This document shows, in pieces, positions 46,043 to 54,111 of a stretch of DNA of 64,000 bases. Below the pieces are notes generated by a model that saw nothing but the letters and a program-made list of their open reading frames with translations, ran no database searches and had not been told where the DNA came from. The DNA is taken from the NCBI RefSeq assembly GCF_900107745.1, contig NZ_FNRO01000003.1:372001-436000 (forward strand), given 5' to 3'. The stretch is from Variovorax sp. YR216 (lineage in GTDB: Bacteria; Pseudomonadota; Gammaproteobacteria; Burkholderiales; Burkholderiaceae_C). The first letter of the stretch is position 1, and each line of letters starts with the position of its first letter. The translations under genes were made by a program, and so were the position numbers.

Positions 46043-46045
46043 CCA

Positions 46046-46618
46046 ATGATAGGCAAACTCACCGGCATCCTCGCCGAACGCAATCCTCCGCAGATCGTGG
46101 TGGACTGCCACGGCGTCGGCTACGAGGTCGATGTGCCGATGAGCACCTTCTACAACCTGCCGGCCGCGGGTGAGCGGGTGTCGCTGCTCACGCATTTCGT
46201 GGTGCGCGAGGACGCGCAGATTCTCTACGGCTTCGGCACCGCCGCGGAGCGCGCGGCCTTCCGGCAGCTGATCAAGATTTCCGGCGTGGGGCCGCGCACC
46301 GCGTTGGGCGTGCTCAGCGGCATGAGCGTGACTGAGCTGTCGCAGGCGATCACGCTGCAGGAGGCGGGTCGCCTGGTCAAGATACCCGGCATCGGCAAGA
46401 AGACGGCCGAGCGTCTGCTGCTCGAGCTCAAGGGCAAGCTCGGCGCGGAGATGGCGCTTCCGGCGCATGCGGCCACCGACAGCCAGGCCGACATCCTGCA
46501 GGCACTGGTCGCGCTGGGCTACAGCGACAAGGAGGCGGCTGCGGCATTGAAGGCGCTGCCGAAGGATGTCGCGGTGGGCGAGGGGATCAAGTTGGCGCTG
46601 CGGGCGCTCGCCAAGTAG
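46046..46618 (+). CDS. ruvA: Holliday junction branch migration protein RuvA
   Basis: A 190-residue protein: N-terminal OB fold ([20 protein letters not shown]), two helix-hairpin-helix units ([19 protein letters not shown] and [19 protein letters not shown]) and a C-terminal UBA-like domain. A tetramer binds the four-way junction and loads RuvB. The only ribosome-site-like sequence is the G-run belonging to the repeat, four bases before ATG. ruvB follows after an opposing membrane gene. Confidence 0.97.
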   Translation: MIGKLTGILAERNPPQIVVDCHGVGYEVDVPMSTFYNLPAAGERVSLLTHFVVREDAQILYGFGTAAERAAFRQLIKISGVGPRTALGVLSGMSVTELSQAITLQEAGRLVKIPGIGKKTAERLLLELKGKLGAEMALPAHAATDSQADILQALVALGYSDKEAAAALKALPKDVAVGEGIKLALRALAK

Positions 46619-46638
46619 GCGGCTCAGGCCGGCACCTT

Positions 46639-47073
46639 TCAGCGCCAGTCCTGCACCGCAAGGGCCAGCGCGAACACCGCGGTCTGGACGGTCACCGCGA
46701 TGCCGTGTCGTTGCATCAACTGGCGGGCAAGAAGCACCCGGTCGGCGAGCGGGCGTGAAGCATCGGCAGCGCGTCGCAGTCCCAGTCTTTCGAGGGTGCC
46801 GTCGAGGCTCGCCAGCGAACCGATGACGCCTTGCGCCAGCGCCTCGTAGACCCCGGCGTCATGCCGCAGCCTGAGCGCCAGATAGCGTTCGAGCAGCCCG
46901 ACCAGCGCCACGACCGCATAGGCGGCCCATGACACCGAGGGCAGCGACCGGCCCGTCAGCGCGAGCACCAGTCCTGCAATGAGGGAAAGCGCCAGCCCCC
47001 AGGTGGCGAGCATCCCGCTGGCGCGCAACAGGCCGGCCGTGGCAGCGCACAGCGCGCGATCGTCGTCATTCAT
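46639..47073 (-). CDS. Small membrane protein of unknown function
   Basis: A 144-residue protein with two strongly hydrophobic segments near residues 20-60 (MLATWGLALSLIAGLVLALT and SWAAYAVVALVGLLERYLAL) and one near the C-terminus (VTVQTAVFALALAV). ATG at 47073 (MNDDDRAL) is chosen over one at 47115. It lies on the opposite strand between ruvA and ruvB. I do not recognise the family. Confidence 0.75.
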   Translation of the reverse strand: MNDDDRALCAATAGLLRASGMLATWGLALSLIAGLVLALTGRSLPSVSWAAYAVVALVGLLERYLALRLRHDAGVYEALAQGVIGSLASLDGTLERLGLRRAADASRPLADRVLLARQLMQRHGIAVTVQTAVFALALAVQDWR

Positions 47074-47176
47074 GCTGGTGATCGACAAGGTTCTCGCCCC
47101 TTCACGGTGGCGCATTCTGCCGCATGGCGCGCGGGGCCGGTGGGCCGACTAAACTGCTCGCTCAGCCCGCAAGCCC

Positions 47177-48232
47177 ATGACCATCCAGACCGACGATTTC
47201 GCCCCGGCCCCGCAGCGCGTGGTGTCCGCAGCGCCCGCCTCGCCCAATGAGGAAGCGATCGAACGCGCGCTGCGTCCGAAGCTGCTCGATGAATACGTCG
47301 GTCAGGCGAAGGTGCGCGAACAGCTCGAGATCTTCATCGGCGCGGCACGCCACCGTGCCGAGGCGCTGGACCACGTGCTGCTGTTCGGTCCGCCGGGGCT
47401 GGGCAAGACGACGCTGTCGCACATCATCGCGGCCGAACTCGGCGTGAACCTGCGGCAGACATCGGGCCCGGTGCTCGAAAAGCCCAAGGACCTCGCCGCG
47501 CTGCTGACCAACCTCGAGCGCAACGACGTGCTCTTCATCGACGAGATCCACCGCCTCTCGCCGGTGGTCGAGGAAATCCTCTATCCCGCGCTGGAGGACT
47601 ATCAGATCGACATCATGATCGGCGAAGGTCCCGCGGCGCGCAGCATCAAGCTCGACCTTCAGCCGTTTACCCTCGTCGGAGCGACCACCCGCGCGGGCAT
47701 GCTGACCAATCCGCTGCGCGACCGCTTCGGCATCGTTGCGCGGCTGGAGTTCTACACGGCCGAAGAGCTCGCGCGCATCGTCCATCGCAGCGCGGGCCTG
47801 CTCGGCGTGCCGACGGACGAAGCCGGCGGCCTGGAGATCGCGCGCCGGTCGCGCGGCACGCCGCGCATTGCGAACCGCCTCCTGCGCCGGGTGCGCGATT
47901 ACGCGCAGGTCAAGAGCGACGGCCGCATCACGGCCGATGTGGCGCACAAGGCGCTGGCCATGCTCGACGTCGATCCGCAGGGCTTCGACCTGATGGACCG
48001 CAAGCTGCTCGAAGCCGTGATCCACCGCTTCGACGGCGGCCCGGTCGGGCTCGACAACATCGCGGCGAGTATCGGCGAGGAGGCCGGGACCATCGAGGAC
48101 GTGATCGAGCCCTACCTCATCCAGCAGGGCTACCTGCAGCGCACGCCGCGCGGGCGCATCGCGACGCTGGCCGCGTACAGGCACCTCGGCGTCGCCGCGC
48201 CTCAGCGCGACGGCGACATGTTCGGCACCTGA
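47177..48232 (+). CDS. ruvB: Holliday junction branch migration DNA helicase RuvB
   Basis: A 351-residue AAA+ motor: Walker [13 protein letters not shown] near 72, Walker [12 protein letters not shown], sensor 1 VGATTRAG, arginine finger RDRFG and a winged-helix C-terminus ([20 protein letters not shown]). It drives junction migration with RuvA. Its last 31 bases overlap the 3' end of the convergent desaturase-YhhN gene. Confidence 0.97.
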   Translation: MTIQTDDFAPAPQRVVSAAPASPNEEAIERALRPKLLDEYVGQAKVREQLEIFIGAARHRAEALDHVLLFGPPGLGKTTLSHIIAAELGVNLRQTSGPVLEKPKDLAALLTNLERNDVLFIDEIHRLSPVVEEILYPALEDYQIDIMIGEGPAARSIKLDLQPFTLVGATTRAGMLTNPLRDRFGIVARLEFYTAEELARIVHRSAGLLGVPTDEAGGLEIARRSRGTPRIANRLLRRVRDYAQVKSDGRITADVAHKALAMLDVDPQGFDLMDRKLLEAVIHRFDGGPVGLDNIAASIGEEAGTIEDVIEPYLIQQGYLQRTPRGRIATLAAYRHLGVAAPQRDGDMFGT

Positions 48233-49968
48233 GCGCCCACGTCGGCGCTCAGCGGACGCGCGCCGGACGCGATCAGCCACTGCGCGGCATAGTAGGTCGC
48301 GAGCACCCACAGCGATGCCACCGGTAGCGGCTGGACGAAGCGGTTGGTCGCCAGCAATGAATCGCTCAGCATGAAGAAGCACGCACCGACGGCGACCTTC
48401 AGCGCCGCAGGATCGCCCGCAACCGCCGCGCGCCCGGTCGCCTGCGCCGCCATGCAGGCGATCACCACCACGTAGAGGCCGACCGGAATCCGCAAGCCCG
48501 CCGGCAGCCCGCCCCACCACAGGAACGCGTACATGAGCGCGCCGATGCCGAGCGTCACTGCCAGGGCGTTCAGGCGGGGAAACAGGCCGACGTCCTTCGC
48601 GAACAAGCCGATGTAGGCCAGATGCGCGAGCAGGAAGCACACCAGCCCCGGCACGAAGAGCCGGGGCCACATCAGCAGCACGTCGCCGGCCAGCGATGCG
48701 ACCAGGCCGGCGATCAGCAGCAGCGCGAAACGGCCCGGCACTTCCGGCGCGCGCAGACGCCCCGCCGCAAAGCCGATGAGCACCACGAGCGCGAGCGGCT
48801 TGAAGACCATGTGGAGCGCTCCGATGCCCAGCGCGCCACTGGCCGTCGCCAGCGCTGCCGCATCGACGTAGAGCGCTTCCGTCACGCTCAGCCGTCCTTG
48901 CAGCACCGCGCCTGTTGCCCAGAGGCCAGCCGTCAGCGCGGCCAGCCACACCGCTGAAGTTGCGAATGGCAGCGCATCCGAGAACCACAGGAACGCGATG
49001 GCGCCCGCCAGCAGCGCGGCGAACTGCGCCACCGCGAAAGCCTGGGCGGCGCCGGATGCCGGCGGCTCGTAGCGCTGCACCTGCCGGATGTCGAAAGGCG
49101 GCTTTGCGTCGATCGCAGCCAGGTCGGCCGGTCGCCAGCCCGGCGGCTTGATCCACAGACGCAGCTTGTCGCGCCATCGCCGGGTGCGCCAGCCGTCGCG
49201 CGCGAGCGCCCAGTAGACCTCGGCATTGGCCCAGATCGGGTCCCAGCTGCGCAGCGGGCTCCGCGTGCCGTAGACGCAGGGTTCATCCTCCTCCTTGAAG
49301 GTGCCGAAGAGCCGGTCCCATACGATGAGGATGCCGCCGTAGTTGCGGTCGATGTAGCGGTCGTTCACCGCGTGGTGCACGCGGTGGTTCGACGGCGAGC
49401 AGAACCAGCGGTCGAACCATCCGAGCTTGCCGATCTGCTCGGTGTGCACCCAGAACTGGTAGAGCAGATCGATGAGCGCGACCACGCCGAAGACCAGCGG
49501 CGGCACGCCCGCGATGGCCATCGGCAGATAGAAGATCCACCCGAACAGCGCACCGCTGGAGGTCTGCCGCAGCGCGGTCGAGAGGTTGTAGTGCTGGCTC
49601 TGGTGATGCACCACGTGCGCGGCCCACAGCACCGCGCTTTCATGGCCGAAGCGGTGCAGCCAGTAGTAGCAGAGGTCGTAGAAGACCAGCGCCAGCAGCC
49701 AGCCGTACCACTGCATCCAGAAATGCTCGTTCGGAAACAGCGCGAACGCCGACCAGCATGCGGTGTAGATGCCGATGCGCAGCAGCCCGGTGAGGACTGC
49801 GCTGACCTGGCTGAGAATGCCGAGCCCGATGCTGTTGATCGTGTCGGGCAGGCGATAGGTGTCATGGCCTGTCCCGAGCCTCGCGCGGCGGCGGCCGACG
49901 AAGAATTCGATCCCGATCAGCAGGAAGAAGACTGGCGTTGCGAGAACGATGATCTGGCCCGGGCGCAT
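48202..49968 (-). CDS. Sterol desaturase/alkylglycerol monooxygenase-like domain fused to YhhN (lysoplasmalogenase-like) domain
   Basis: A 588-residue membrane protein with two enzymes in one chain. Residues 80-235 form a fatty-acid-hydroxylase/sterol-desaturase domain with the di-iron His clusters HRFGH (105-109), HVVHH (118-122), H175 and HRVHH (195-199). After a linker, residues about 385-571 form a YhhN/TMEM86 domain with GDVLLMW (D429) and [14 protein letters not shown] (D536). Eukaryotic relatives of the first domain (AGMO) split alkyl ether lipids, and relatives of the second hydrolyse lysoplasmalogen vinyl ethers. Ether-lipid or other lipid turnover is therefore plausible. It is divergent from plcP. 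Confidence 0.88.
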   Translation of the reverse strand: MRPGQIIVLATPVFFLLIGIEFFVGRRRARLGTGHDTYRLPDTINSIGLGILSQVSAVLTGLLRIGIYTACWSAFALFPNEHFWMQWYGWLLALVFYDLCYYWLHRFGHESAVLWAAHVVHHQSQHYNLSTALRQTSSGALFGWIFYLPMAIAGVPPLVFGVVALIDLLYQFWVHTEQIGKLGWFDRWFCSPSNHRVHHAVNDRYIDRNYGGILIVWDRLFGTFKEEDEPCVYGTRSPLRSWDPIWANAEVYWALARDGWRTRRWRDKLRLWIKPPGWRPADLAAIDAKPPFDIRQVQRYEPPASGAAQAFAVAQFAALLAGAIAFLWFSDALPFATSAVWLAALTAGLWATGAVLQGRLSVTEALYVDAAALATASGALGIGALHMVFKPLALVVLIGFAAGRLRAPEVPGRFALLLIAGLVASLAGDVLLMWPRLFVPGLVCFLLAHLAYIGLFAKDVGLFPRLNALAVTLGIGALMYAFLWWGGLPAGLRIPVGLYVVVIACMAAQATGRAAVAGDPAALKVAVGACFFMLSDSLLATNRFVQPLPVASLWVLATYYAAQWLIASGARPLSADVGAQVPNMSPSR

Positions 49969-49991
49969 GAGACCGATTGTCCCGGCGCGCG

Positions 49992-50018
49992 GTCATCTCG
50001 CCGTCATTGCAGCGTCAT
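49992..50018 (+). promoter_or_regulatory. Pho box array 1 (three 11-base repeats)
   Basis: GTCAT occurs at 49992, 50003 and 50014, exactly 11 bases apart, which is the layout of PhoB half-sites (TGTCA-N6-TGTCA). It lies in the spacer between the divergent desaturase-YhhN and plcP genes and is oriented towards plcP. Confidence 0.7.
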
Positions 50019-50049
50019 GGTTTGCCCCAAGGGGTGCGCCGGACGACGG

Positions 50050-50088
50050 TGTCGTCGGCGCGTCATCGTGCTGCCATGACCTCGTCAC
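50050..50088 (+). promoter_or_regulatory. Pho box array 2 (four 11-base repeats) upstream of plcP
   Basis: GTCGT (50051), GTCAT (50062), GCCAT (50073) and GTCAC (50084) follow each other at exactly 11 bases. The array ends 25 bases before the annotated plcP start and is oriented towards it, as expected where PhoB replaces the -35. The very short distance hints that transcription starts almost at the start codon or that a later start (GTG at 50164) is used. Confidence 0.75.
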
Positions 50089-50112
50089 GCGCGGCTGCGA
50101 ACGTGCAGGGCC

Positions 50113-50982
50113 ATGCAAAGAGATGACGCTTTCCTTCGGGCATGGAGCGAGCAGATCCCGGACGTGGACGAGGCCGATTTCACTCGGCCGGTGCAGCGCT
50201 TCCGCACCCTGTGGATCTCCGATCTGCACCTGGGCACGCCCGGCTGCCAGGCGCGGATGCTGCTCGACTTCCTCAAGTACACCGAGTGCGAGACGCTGTT
50301 CCTGGTCGGCGACATCATCGACGGCTGGCAGCTCAAGCGCCACTGGTACTGGCCACAGGCGCACAACGACGTCATCCAGAAGCTGCTGCGCAAGGCGCGC
50401 AAGGGCACGCGGGTGATCTTCATCCCGGGCAACCACGACGAGTTCGCGCGCAAGTACCTGCATCACAACTTCGGCGGCATCGACGTGGCCGATGAGTGGA
50501 TCCACGAGACGGCTGACGGCCGCAAGCTCTGGATCATGCACGGCGACCTGTTCGACGGCGTGATCCAGTGCGCGAAGTGGCTGGCGCATGTCGGCGACTC
50601 GCTCTACGAATTCACCCTCAAGCTCAATCGCCATCTCAACTCGCTGCGGGCGCGTATGGGGTTGCCGTACTGGTCGCTGTCGAAGTACCTCAAGCTGAAG
50701 GTCAAGCGCGCGGTCAGCTATGTCGGCGACTTCGAGAACGCGGTGGCCCGCGAAGCGCGCCGGCGCGGCGTGCACGGGGTGGTGTGCGGCCATATCCATC
50801 ACGCCGAACTGCGCGACATCGACGGCATCCTCTACGCCAACGATGGCGACTGGGTCGAAAGCCTGACCGCGCTCGCGGAGAGCGCCGACGGAACGCTCGA
50901 GATCCTGCACTGGGCGGATCAGATGCCCGTCGCGACGCAGTCCGGACGCGCATCCTCGCGACGGGAACCGGTGCACGCATGA
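50113..50982 (+). CDS. plcP: PlcP-like metallophosphoesterase (phospholipase C for lipid remodelling)
   Basis: A 289-residue calcineurin-type phosphoesterase related to UDP-2,3-diacylglucosamine diphosphatase: D37-L-H39 in WISDLHLGTPGCQARMLLDF, VGDIIDGWQ, IPGNHDEF, MHGDLFDG and VCGHIHHAE. Proteins of this kind followed by a glycosyltransferase gene correspond to PlcP of Sinorhizobium and marine bacteria, which degrades phospholipid to diacylglycerol under phosphate starvation. Two Pho box arrays upstream and the agt-like gene downstream (ATGA overlap) support this over an LpxH role. Confidence 0.88.
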   Translation: MQRDDAFLRAWSEQIPDVDEADFTRPVQRFRTLWISDLHLGTPGCQARMLLDFLKYTECETLFLVGDIIDGWQLKRHWYWPQAHNDVIQKLLRKARKGTRVIFIPGNHDEFARKYLHHNFGGIDVADEWIHETADGRKLWIMHGDLFDGVIQCAKWLAHVGDSLYEFTLKLNRHLNSLRARMGLPYWSLSKYLKLKVKRAVSYVGDFENAVAREARRRGVHGVVCGHIHHAELRDIDGILYANDGDWVESLTALAESADGTLEILHWADQMPVATQSGRASSRREPVHA

Positions 50983-52148
50983 AGGGGGTCCGTACCGTCG
51001 ACCTCGTGTACTTCAATGCCGGCGGCGGCCACCGTGCCTCCGCCCTCGCGCTCGAATCGGCGATCCAGCGCGCCGGCTTGCCGTGGACGGTGCGGCTGGT
51101 CAACCTGCGCGAAGTGCTCGATCCCAAGGACGGCTTTCGCCGGCTCACCGGCATGGACCCCGAGGACGTCTACAACAAGCGCCTTGCGCGTGGATGGACG
51201 CTCGGCCTCGCGCAGGAACTCAAGCTGCTGCAGGGAATGATCCGCTGGTGCCACGCCACGCTGGTGCGGCAGTTGCAGCAGCATTGGCTGGCGACCGAAC
51301 CGGACATGGTCGTGTCGCTGATCCCGAACTTCAACCGGCCGCTGTGCGAGGCGCTCGCATCGACGCTGCCGGGCGTGCCCTACGTGACGGTGCTGACCGA
51401 CCTCGCCGACCATCCGCCGAATTTCTGGATCGAGGAGGGGCTGGACCAGGACTTGATCTGCGGTTCGCCCAGGGCGGTGGAGCAGGCGCTCGCCGCCGGC
51501 CATGCACCGACCCGGGTTCACGCCAGCTCCGGGATGATCATTCGCGCATCCTTCTACGACTCGCAGCCGGTGGACCGCTGTGCGGAGCGTGCCCGTCTCG
51601 GCCTCGACCCCGATCGGCCGACCGGCATCGTGCTCTTCGGTGGGCAGGGTTCGAAGGCGATGCTCGGCATCGCGAAGCGCCTGCCCGATACGCAGCTCAT
51701 CCTGGCTTGCGGCCACAACACGAAGCTTGCGGATGCCCTGCGCGAACTGCCGGCGTGCGCGCCGCGCCTCGTTCTGGGGTTCACGCCCGACGTTGCCCGC
51801 TACATGGCGCTGGCGGATTTCTTCATCGGCAAGCCCGGCCCCGGCAGCCTGAGCGAAGCGGTTCACATGGGGCTGCCGGTGATCGTGGTGCGCAACCGCT
51901 GGACATTGCCCCAGGAGCGCTACAACACCCAGTGGGTGCGGGAGCGCGGCCTGGGCATCGTGTGCAGCAGCTTCACCGGGGTCGACGAGGCCGCCGCAGA
52001 GCTCATCCGGCATCTGGATCGCTACCAATCGGCGACACGCAAGGTGCGGAACAGGGCCCTGTTCGAGTTGCCCGTCATGCTCGAAGGCATCCTGTCGCGC
52101 GCCGAGCGGCCCCTGCCGGGTGTGTCCGTGACGCCCGTCGATTTGTAG
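50979..52148 (+). CDS. agt: Agt-like glycosyltransferase (MGDG synthase / MurG family)
   Basis: A 389-residue GT28-type enzyme: the opening VYFNAGGGHRASALALESAI is the diacylglycerol/nucleotide-sugar loop of MGDG synthases, and FFIGKPGPGSLSEAVHMGLP near 285-305 is the donor-sugar binding motif. It would transfer a sugar or glucuronic acid from a UDP donor to the diacylglycerol made by PlcP. The ATG overlaps the plcP stop by four bases, so the two enzymes are made together. The sugar used cannot be read from the sequence. Confidence 0.88.
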   Translation: MKGVRTVDLVYFNAGGGHRASALALESAIQRAGLPWTVRLVNLREVLDPKDGFRRLTGMDPEDVYNKRLARGWTLGLAQELKLLQGMIRWCHATLVRQLQQHWLATEPDMVVSLIPNFNRPLCEALASTLPGVPYVTVLTDLADHPPNFWIEEGLDQDLICGSPRAVEQALAAGHAPTRVHASSGMIIRASFYDSQPVDRCAERARLGLDPDRPTGIVLFGGQGSKAMLGIAKRLPDTQLILACGHNTKLADALRELPACAPRLVLGFTPDVARYMALADFFIGKPGPGSLSEAVHMGLPVIVVRNRWTLPQERYNTQWVRERGLGIVCSSFTGVDEAAAELIRHLDRYQSATRKVRNRALFELPVMLEGILSRAERPLPGVSVTPVDL

Positions 52149-52270
52149 TCGATAGAGTTACTTTTTTGCGACAAATCGGGATTTCGTTAGTACTTTGAGT
52201 TTACATATCAGTTACAGTCCGCGCATCGGCACCGGCCCACCTTCAGGCCCGCCCCATCGAGGACAAGACC

Positions 52271-52468
52271 GTGAGAAAAACATCCTGGTTCGCCTTGGCA
52301 GGTTTGTTGGCAATCGCTGGATGCCTGGGCGGTTGCAGCAACAGCCGTGATGACGCCTCGGCCTCGGCCGCTGCGGTCCCCGTCACGACGAAGAATCTCG
52401 TGATCGTGACCTGGCGGCCCGCGGACAAGACCGCCGAGTTCCTCAGCGGCTGGCGCGCCAAGGAATAG
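52271..52468 (+). CDS. Small lipoprotein of unknown function
   Basis: A 65-residue protein with a GTG start behind a GAGGACA site. The signal sequence is short (RKTSWFALAGLLAI) and a lipobox AIAGC puts the lipidated Cys near 18; a second Cys follows (GGCS). About 45 residues of mature protein end LSGWRAKE. The 120 bases upstream are unusually AT-rich for this genome and probably hold its promoter. Family not recognised. Confidence 0.65.
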   Translation: MRKTSWFALAGLLAIAGCLGGCSNSRDDASASAAAVPVTTKNLVIVTWRPADKTAEFLSGWRAKE

Positions 52469-52537
52469 CCGCCGGAGCGTCATGCGCAACGGGTCTGCGC
52501 GCCGGAACTTGCCCCTCGGCGCATCGATCGGAACGCC

Positions 52538-53185
52538 ATGCGCCAAGCCAGTCCACCTCCCACTTTCCATCAGCAGCGCCGCGCGGTAGCTGCCGCGCTG
52601 ATCGGCATGCCGGCCCTGTGGCTTGGCGCGCGGGCACAGACGCCACCTCAGCGCCGGATGCTGACCCCGGCGCAGACCGAGGGGCCGTTCTATCCGGTCG
52701 AGTTTCCGAAGGATTCGGACTACGACCTCCTTCGCAATGGAAGCCGGCCTCCTTATACGAGCGGGCATCCAGCGTGGGTGGAAGGCACCGTGACCGACGT
52801 CGCCGGACAGCCGGTCGCCGGTGCGCTGGTCGAGATCTGGCAGTGCGACGAACAGGGGCACTATCACCATCCGGGCGACGGCGATCGCGCGGATGCGGGG
52901 TTCCAGGGTTTCGGTCGCGTGACGGTCGATGCGGACGGCCACTACCGTTTCCATACGATCCGGCCGGTTCCCTACAGCGGCCGCACCGCACATATTCATG
53001 TGAAGGTGAAGCTGGGCCGGCGTGAGTTGCTCACGACGCAGCTCTACGTGGCGGGCGATCCTGGCAATGCGCGCGACGGGATCTGGCGCGGCCTCGACGA
53101 ATCGGCCCGTGCAGCAGTGACGATGCCGTTCATGCCCGGGCCGGACGGCCTGCGGGCGCGTTTCCCGATCGTCGTGCAGGCCTGA
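52538..53185 (+). CDS. Exported intradiol ring-cleavage dioxygenase family protein
   Basis: A 215-residue protein with a Tat-type leader (HQQRRAVAAALIGMPALWLG) and an intradiol dioxygenase fold: TPAQTEGPFYPVEFP, VEIWQCDEQGHYHHPGD and YSGRTAHIHVKVK, which supply the Tyr/Tyr/His/His iron ligands. Cytoplasmic relatives cleave catechol or protocatechuate; exported ones have unknown substrates. It stands alone between a lipoprotein gene and a terminator. Confidence 0.9.
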   Translation: MRQASPPPTFHQQRRAVAAALIGMPALWLGARAQTPPQRRMLTPAQTEGPFYPVEFPKDSDYDLLRNGSRPPYTSGHPAWVEGTVTDVAGQPVAGALVEIWQCDEQGHYHHPGDGDRADAGFQGFGRVTVDADGHYRFHTIRPVPYSGRTAHIHVKVKLGRRELLTTQLYVAGDPGNARDGIWRGLDESARAAVTMPFMPGPDGLRARFPIVVQA

Positions 53186-53212
53186 GCAAGCCCGGTCACG
53201 GGCCCAAAAGCA

Positions 53213-53253
53213 AAAAGCCCCGCAAGTCATTGACCTGCGGGGCTTTTCTTTTT
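53213..53253. terminator. Bidirectional terminator between dioxygenase and tRNA-Met
   Basis: AAAAGCCCCGCA (53213-53224) and TGCGGGGCTTTT (53236-53247) form a perfect 12-base stem, with A-rich sequence before and T-rich after. It serves the dioxygenase on the plus strand and the tRNA on the minus strand. Confidence 0.9.
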
Positions 53254-53330
53254 TGGTGGCTCTTCACGGACTCGAACCGCGGACCTGTGGATTATGATTC
53301 CATCGCTCTAACCGACTGAGCTAAAGAGCC
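53254..53330 (-). tRNA. tRNA-Met (anticodon CAT, elongator type)
   Basis: Read on the minus strand, a 77-base cloverleaf runs from GGCTCTT at 53330 to the encoded CCA at 53254. The acceptor stem is GGCTCTT/AAGAGCC, the D-arm AGCTCAGTCGGTTAGAGC, the anticodon loop ATCATAA with CAT, and the T-arm GCGGTTCGAGTCCGT. The first base pair is Watson-Crick, so it is an elongator rather than an initiator. TATAAT on the minus strand (53345-53340) is its likely -10. Confidence 0.97.
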
Positions 53331-53339
53331 GAGCCCAGA

Positions 53340-53345
53340 ATTATA
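53340..53345 (-). promoter_or_regulatory. -10 element of the tRNA-Met gene
   Basis: A perfect TATAAT on the minus strand ends ten bases before the mature 5' end of the tRNA. The -35 region is poor. Confidence 0.6.
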
Positions 53346-53457
53346 ACCTGCTCGGAGGGCGGTCTTCAGTCCCGGTCGAAGTTTTCCGAACCTCCGGCCC
53401 CGCGGCGGGAAGCTCGCCTGCATCGCCCGGCGCGCGCCGAGAGGTAAAAATCCGCCG

Positions 53458-54111
53458 ATGTCCGCGACCACCACTATTCCAGAACGCCACGGCGACATGC
53501 CCGACGACCAGCTCATGCTGGCCTACGCGGGCGGGGATGCGTCCGCCTTCGACCTGCTGTACGCGCGCCATGAGAGCGGGCTCTTCCGTTTCGTGCGCCG
53601 GCTTCTCGGTGTGCGCCTTGCGGCCGAAGTCGGCGAGGTCTTCCAGCAGACGTGGGCGCGCATCGTCTCGTCGCGCGACACCTTTTCGCCGGAGGACACC
53701 TCCTGGCGCGTCTGGGCTTTCACGATCGCGTACGAGCTCGCCATCGAACAGCTCCGCCTGAGCGGCCGGCAGGCGGTGTTCTATGCGCACGATGAGGATG
53801 GCGATGGCCTCGAGGCCGCGCGCATCTTCGGCATCGGCGTGCTGCGCGGCGCCGCCGACGCGCATCCATCGGCACAGGAGCTGGCTTTCTGGCGTGCCGC
53901 GGGGCGCCGGCTGCAGGCCTGCCTCGACGAGCTGCCAGACGACCAGCGCGCGGCCTTCCTGCTTCATCACGAAGAAGGCTTCACGGTCGAGGTGCTGGCG
54001 CGCGCGATTGGCGTCGATGTCGACACCGTCTGCGACCGCCTGCGCCGCGGCCTCGAGAGATTGCAGGACTGCATGGAGCGGTACTTGACCGTGCTGGAGC
54101 GCCACGCATGA
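53458..54111 (+). CDS. ECF-type RNA polymerase sigma factor
   Basis: A 217-residue group 4 sigma factor: region 2 from DDQLMLAYAGGDASAFDLLY to about residue 100, and region 4 with LDELPDDQRAAFLLHHEEGF and the helix-turn-helix EVLARAIGVDVDTVCDRLRR near 183-202. It directs RNA polymerase to a small stress regulon that cannot be deduced here. The following membrane protein overlaps its stop as ATGA and is its likely regulator. Confidence 0.92.
   Translation: MSATTTIPERHGDMPDDQLMLAYAGGDASAFDLLYARHESGLFRFVRRLLGVRLAAEVGEVFQQTWARIVSSRDTFSPEDTSWRVWAFTIAYELAIEQLRLSGRQAVFYAHDEDGDGLEAARIFGIGVLRGAADAHPSAQELAFWRAAGRRLQACLDELPDDQRAAFLLHHEEGFTVEVLARAIGVDVDTVCDRLRRGLERLQDCMERYLTVLERHA

Noticed and set aside
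50113..50982. LpxH (UDP-2,3-diacylglucosamine diphosphatase) of lipid A synthesis
   Set aside because: Sequence motifs are shared, but the Pho boxes and overlapping MGDG-synthase-like gene point to PlcP; lipid A genes are absent nearby.
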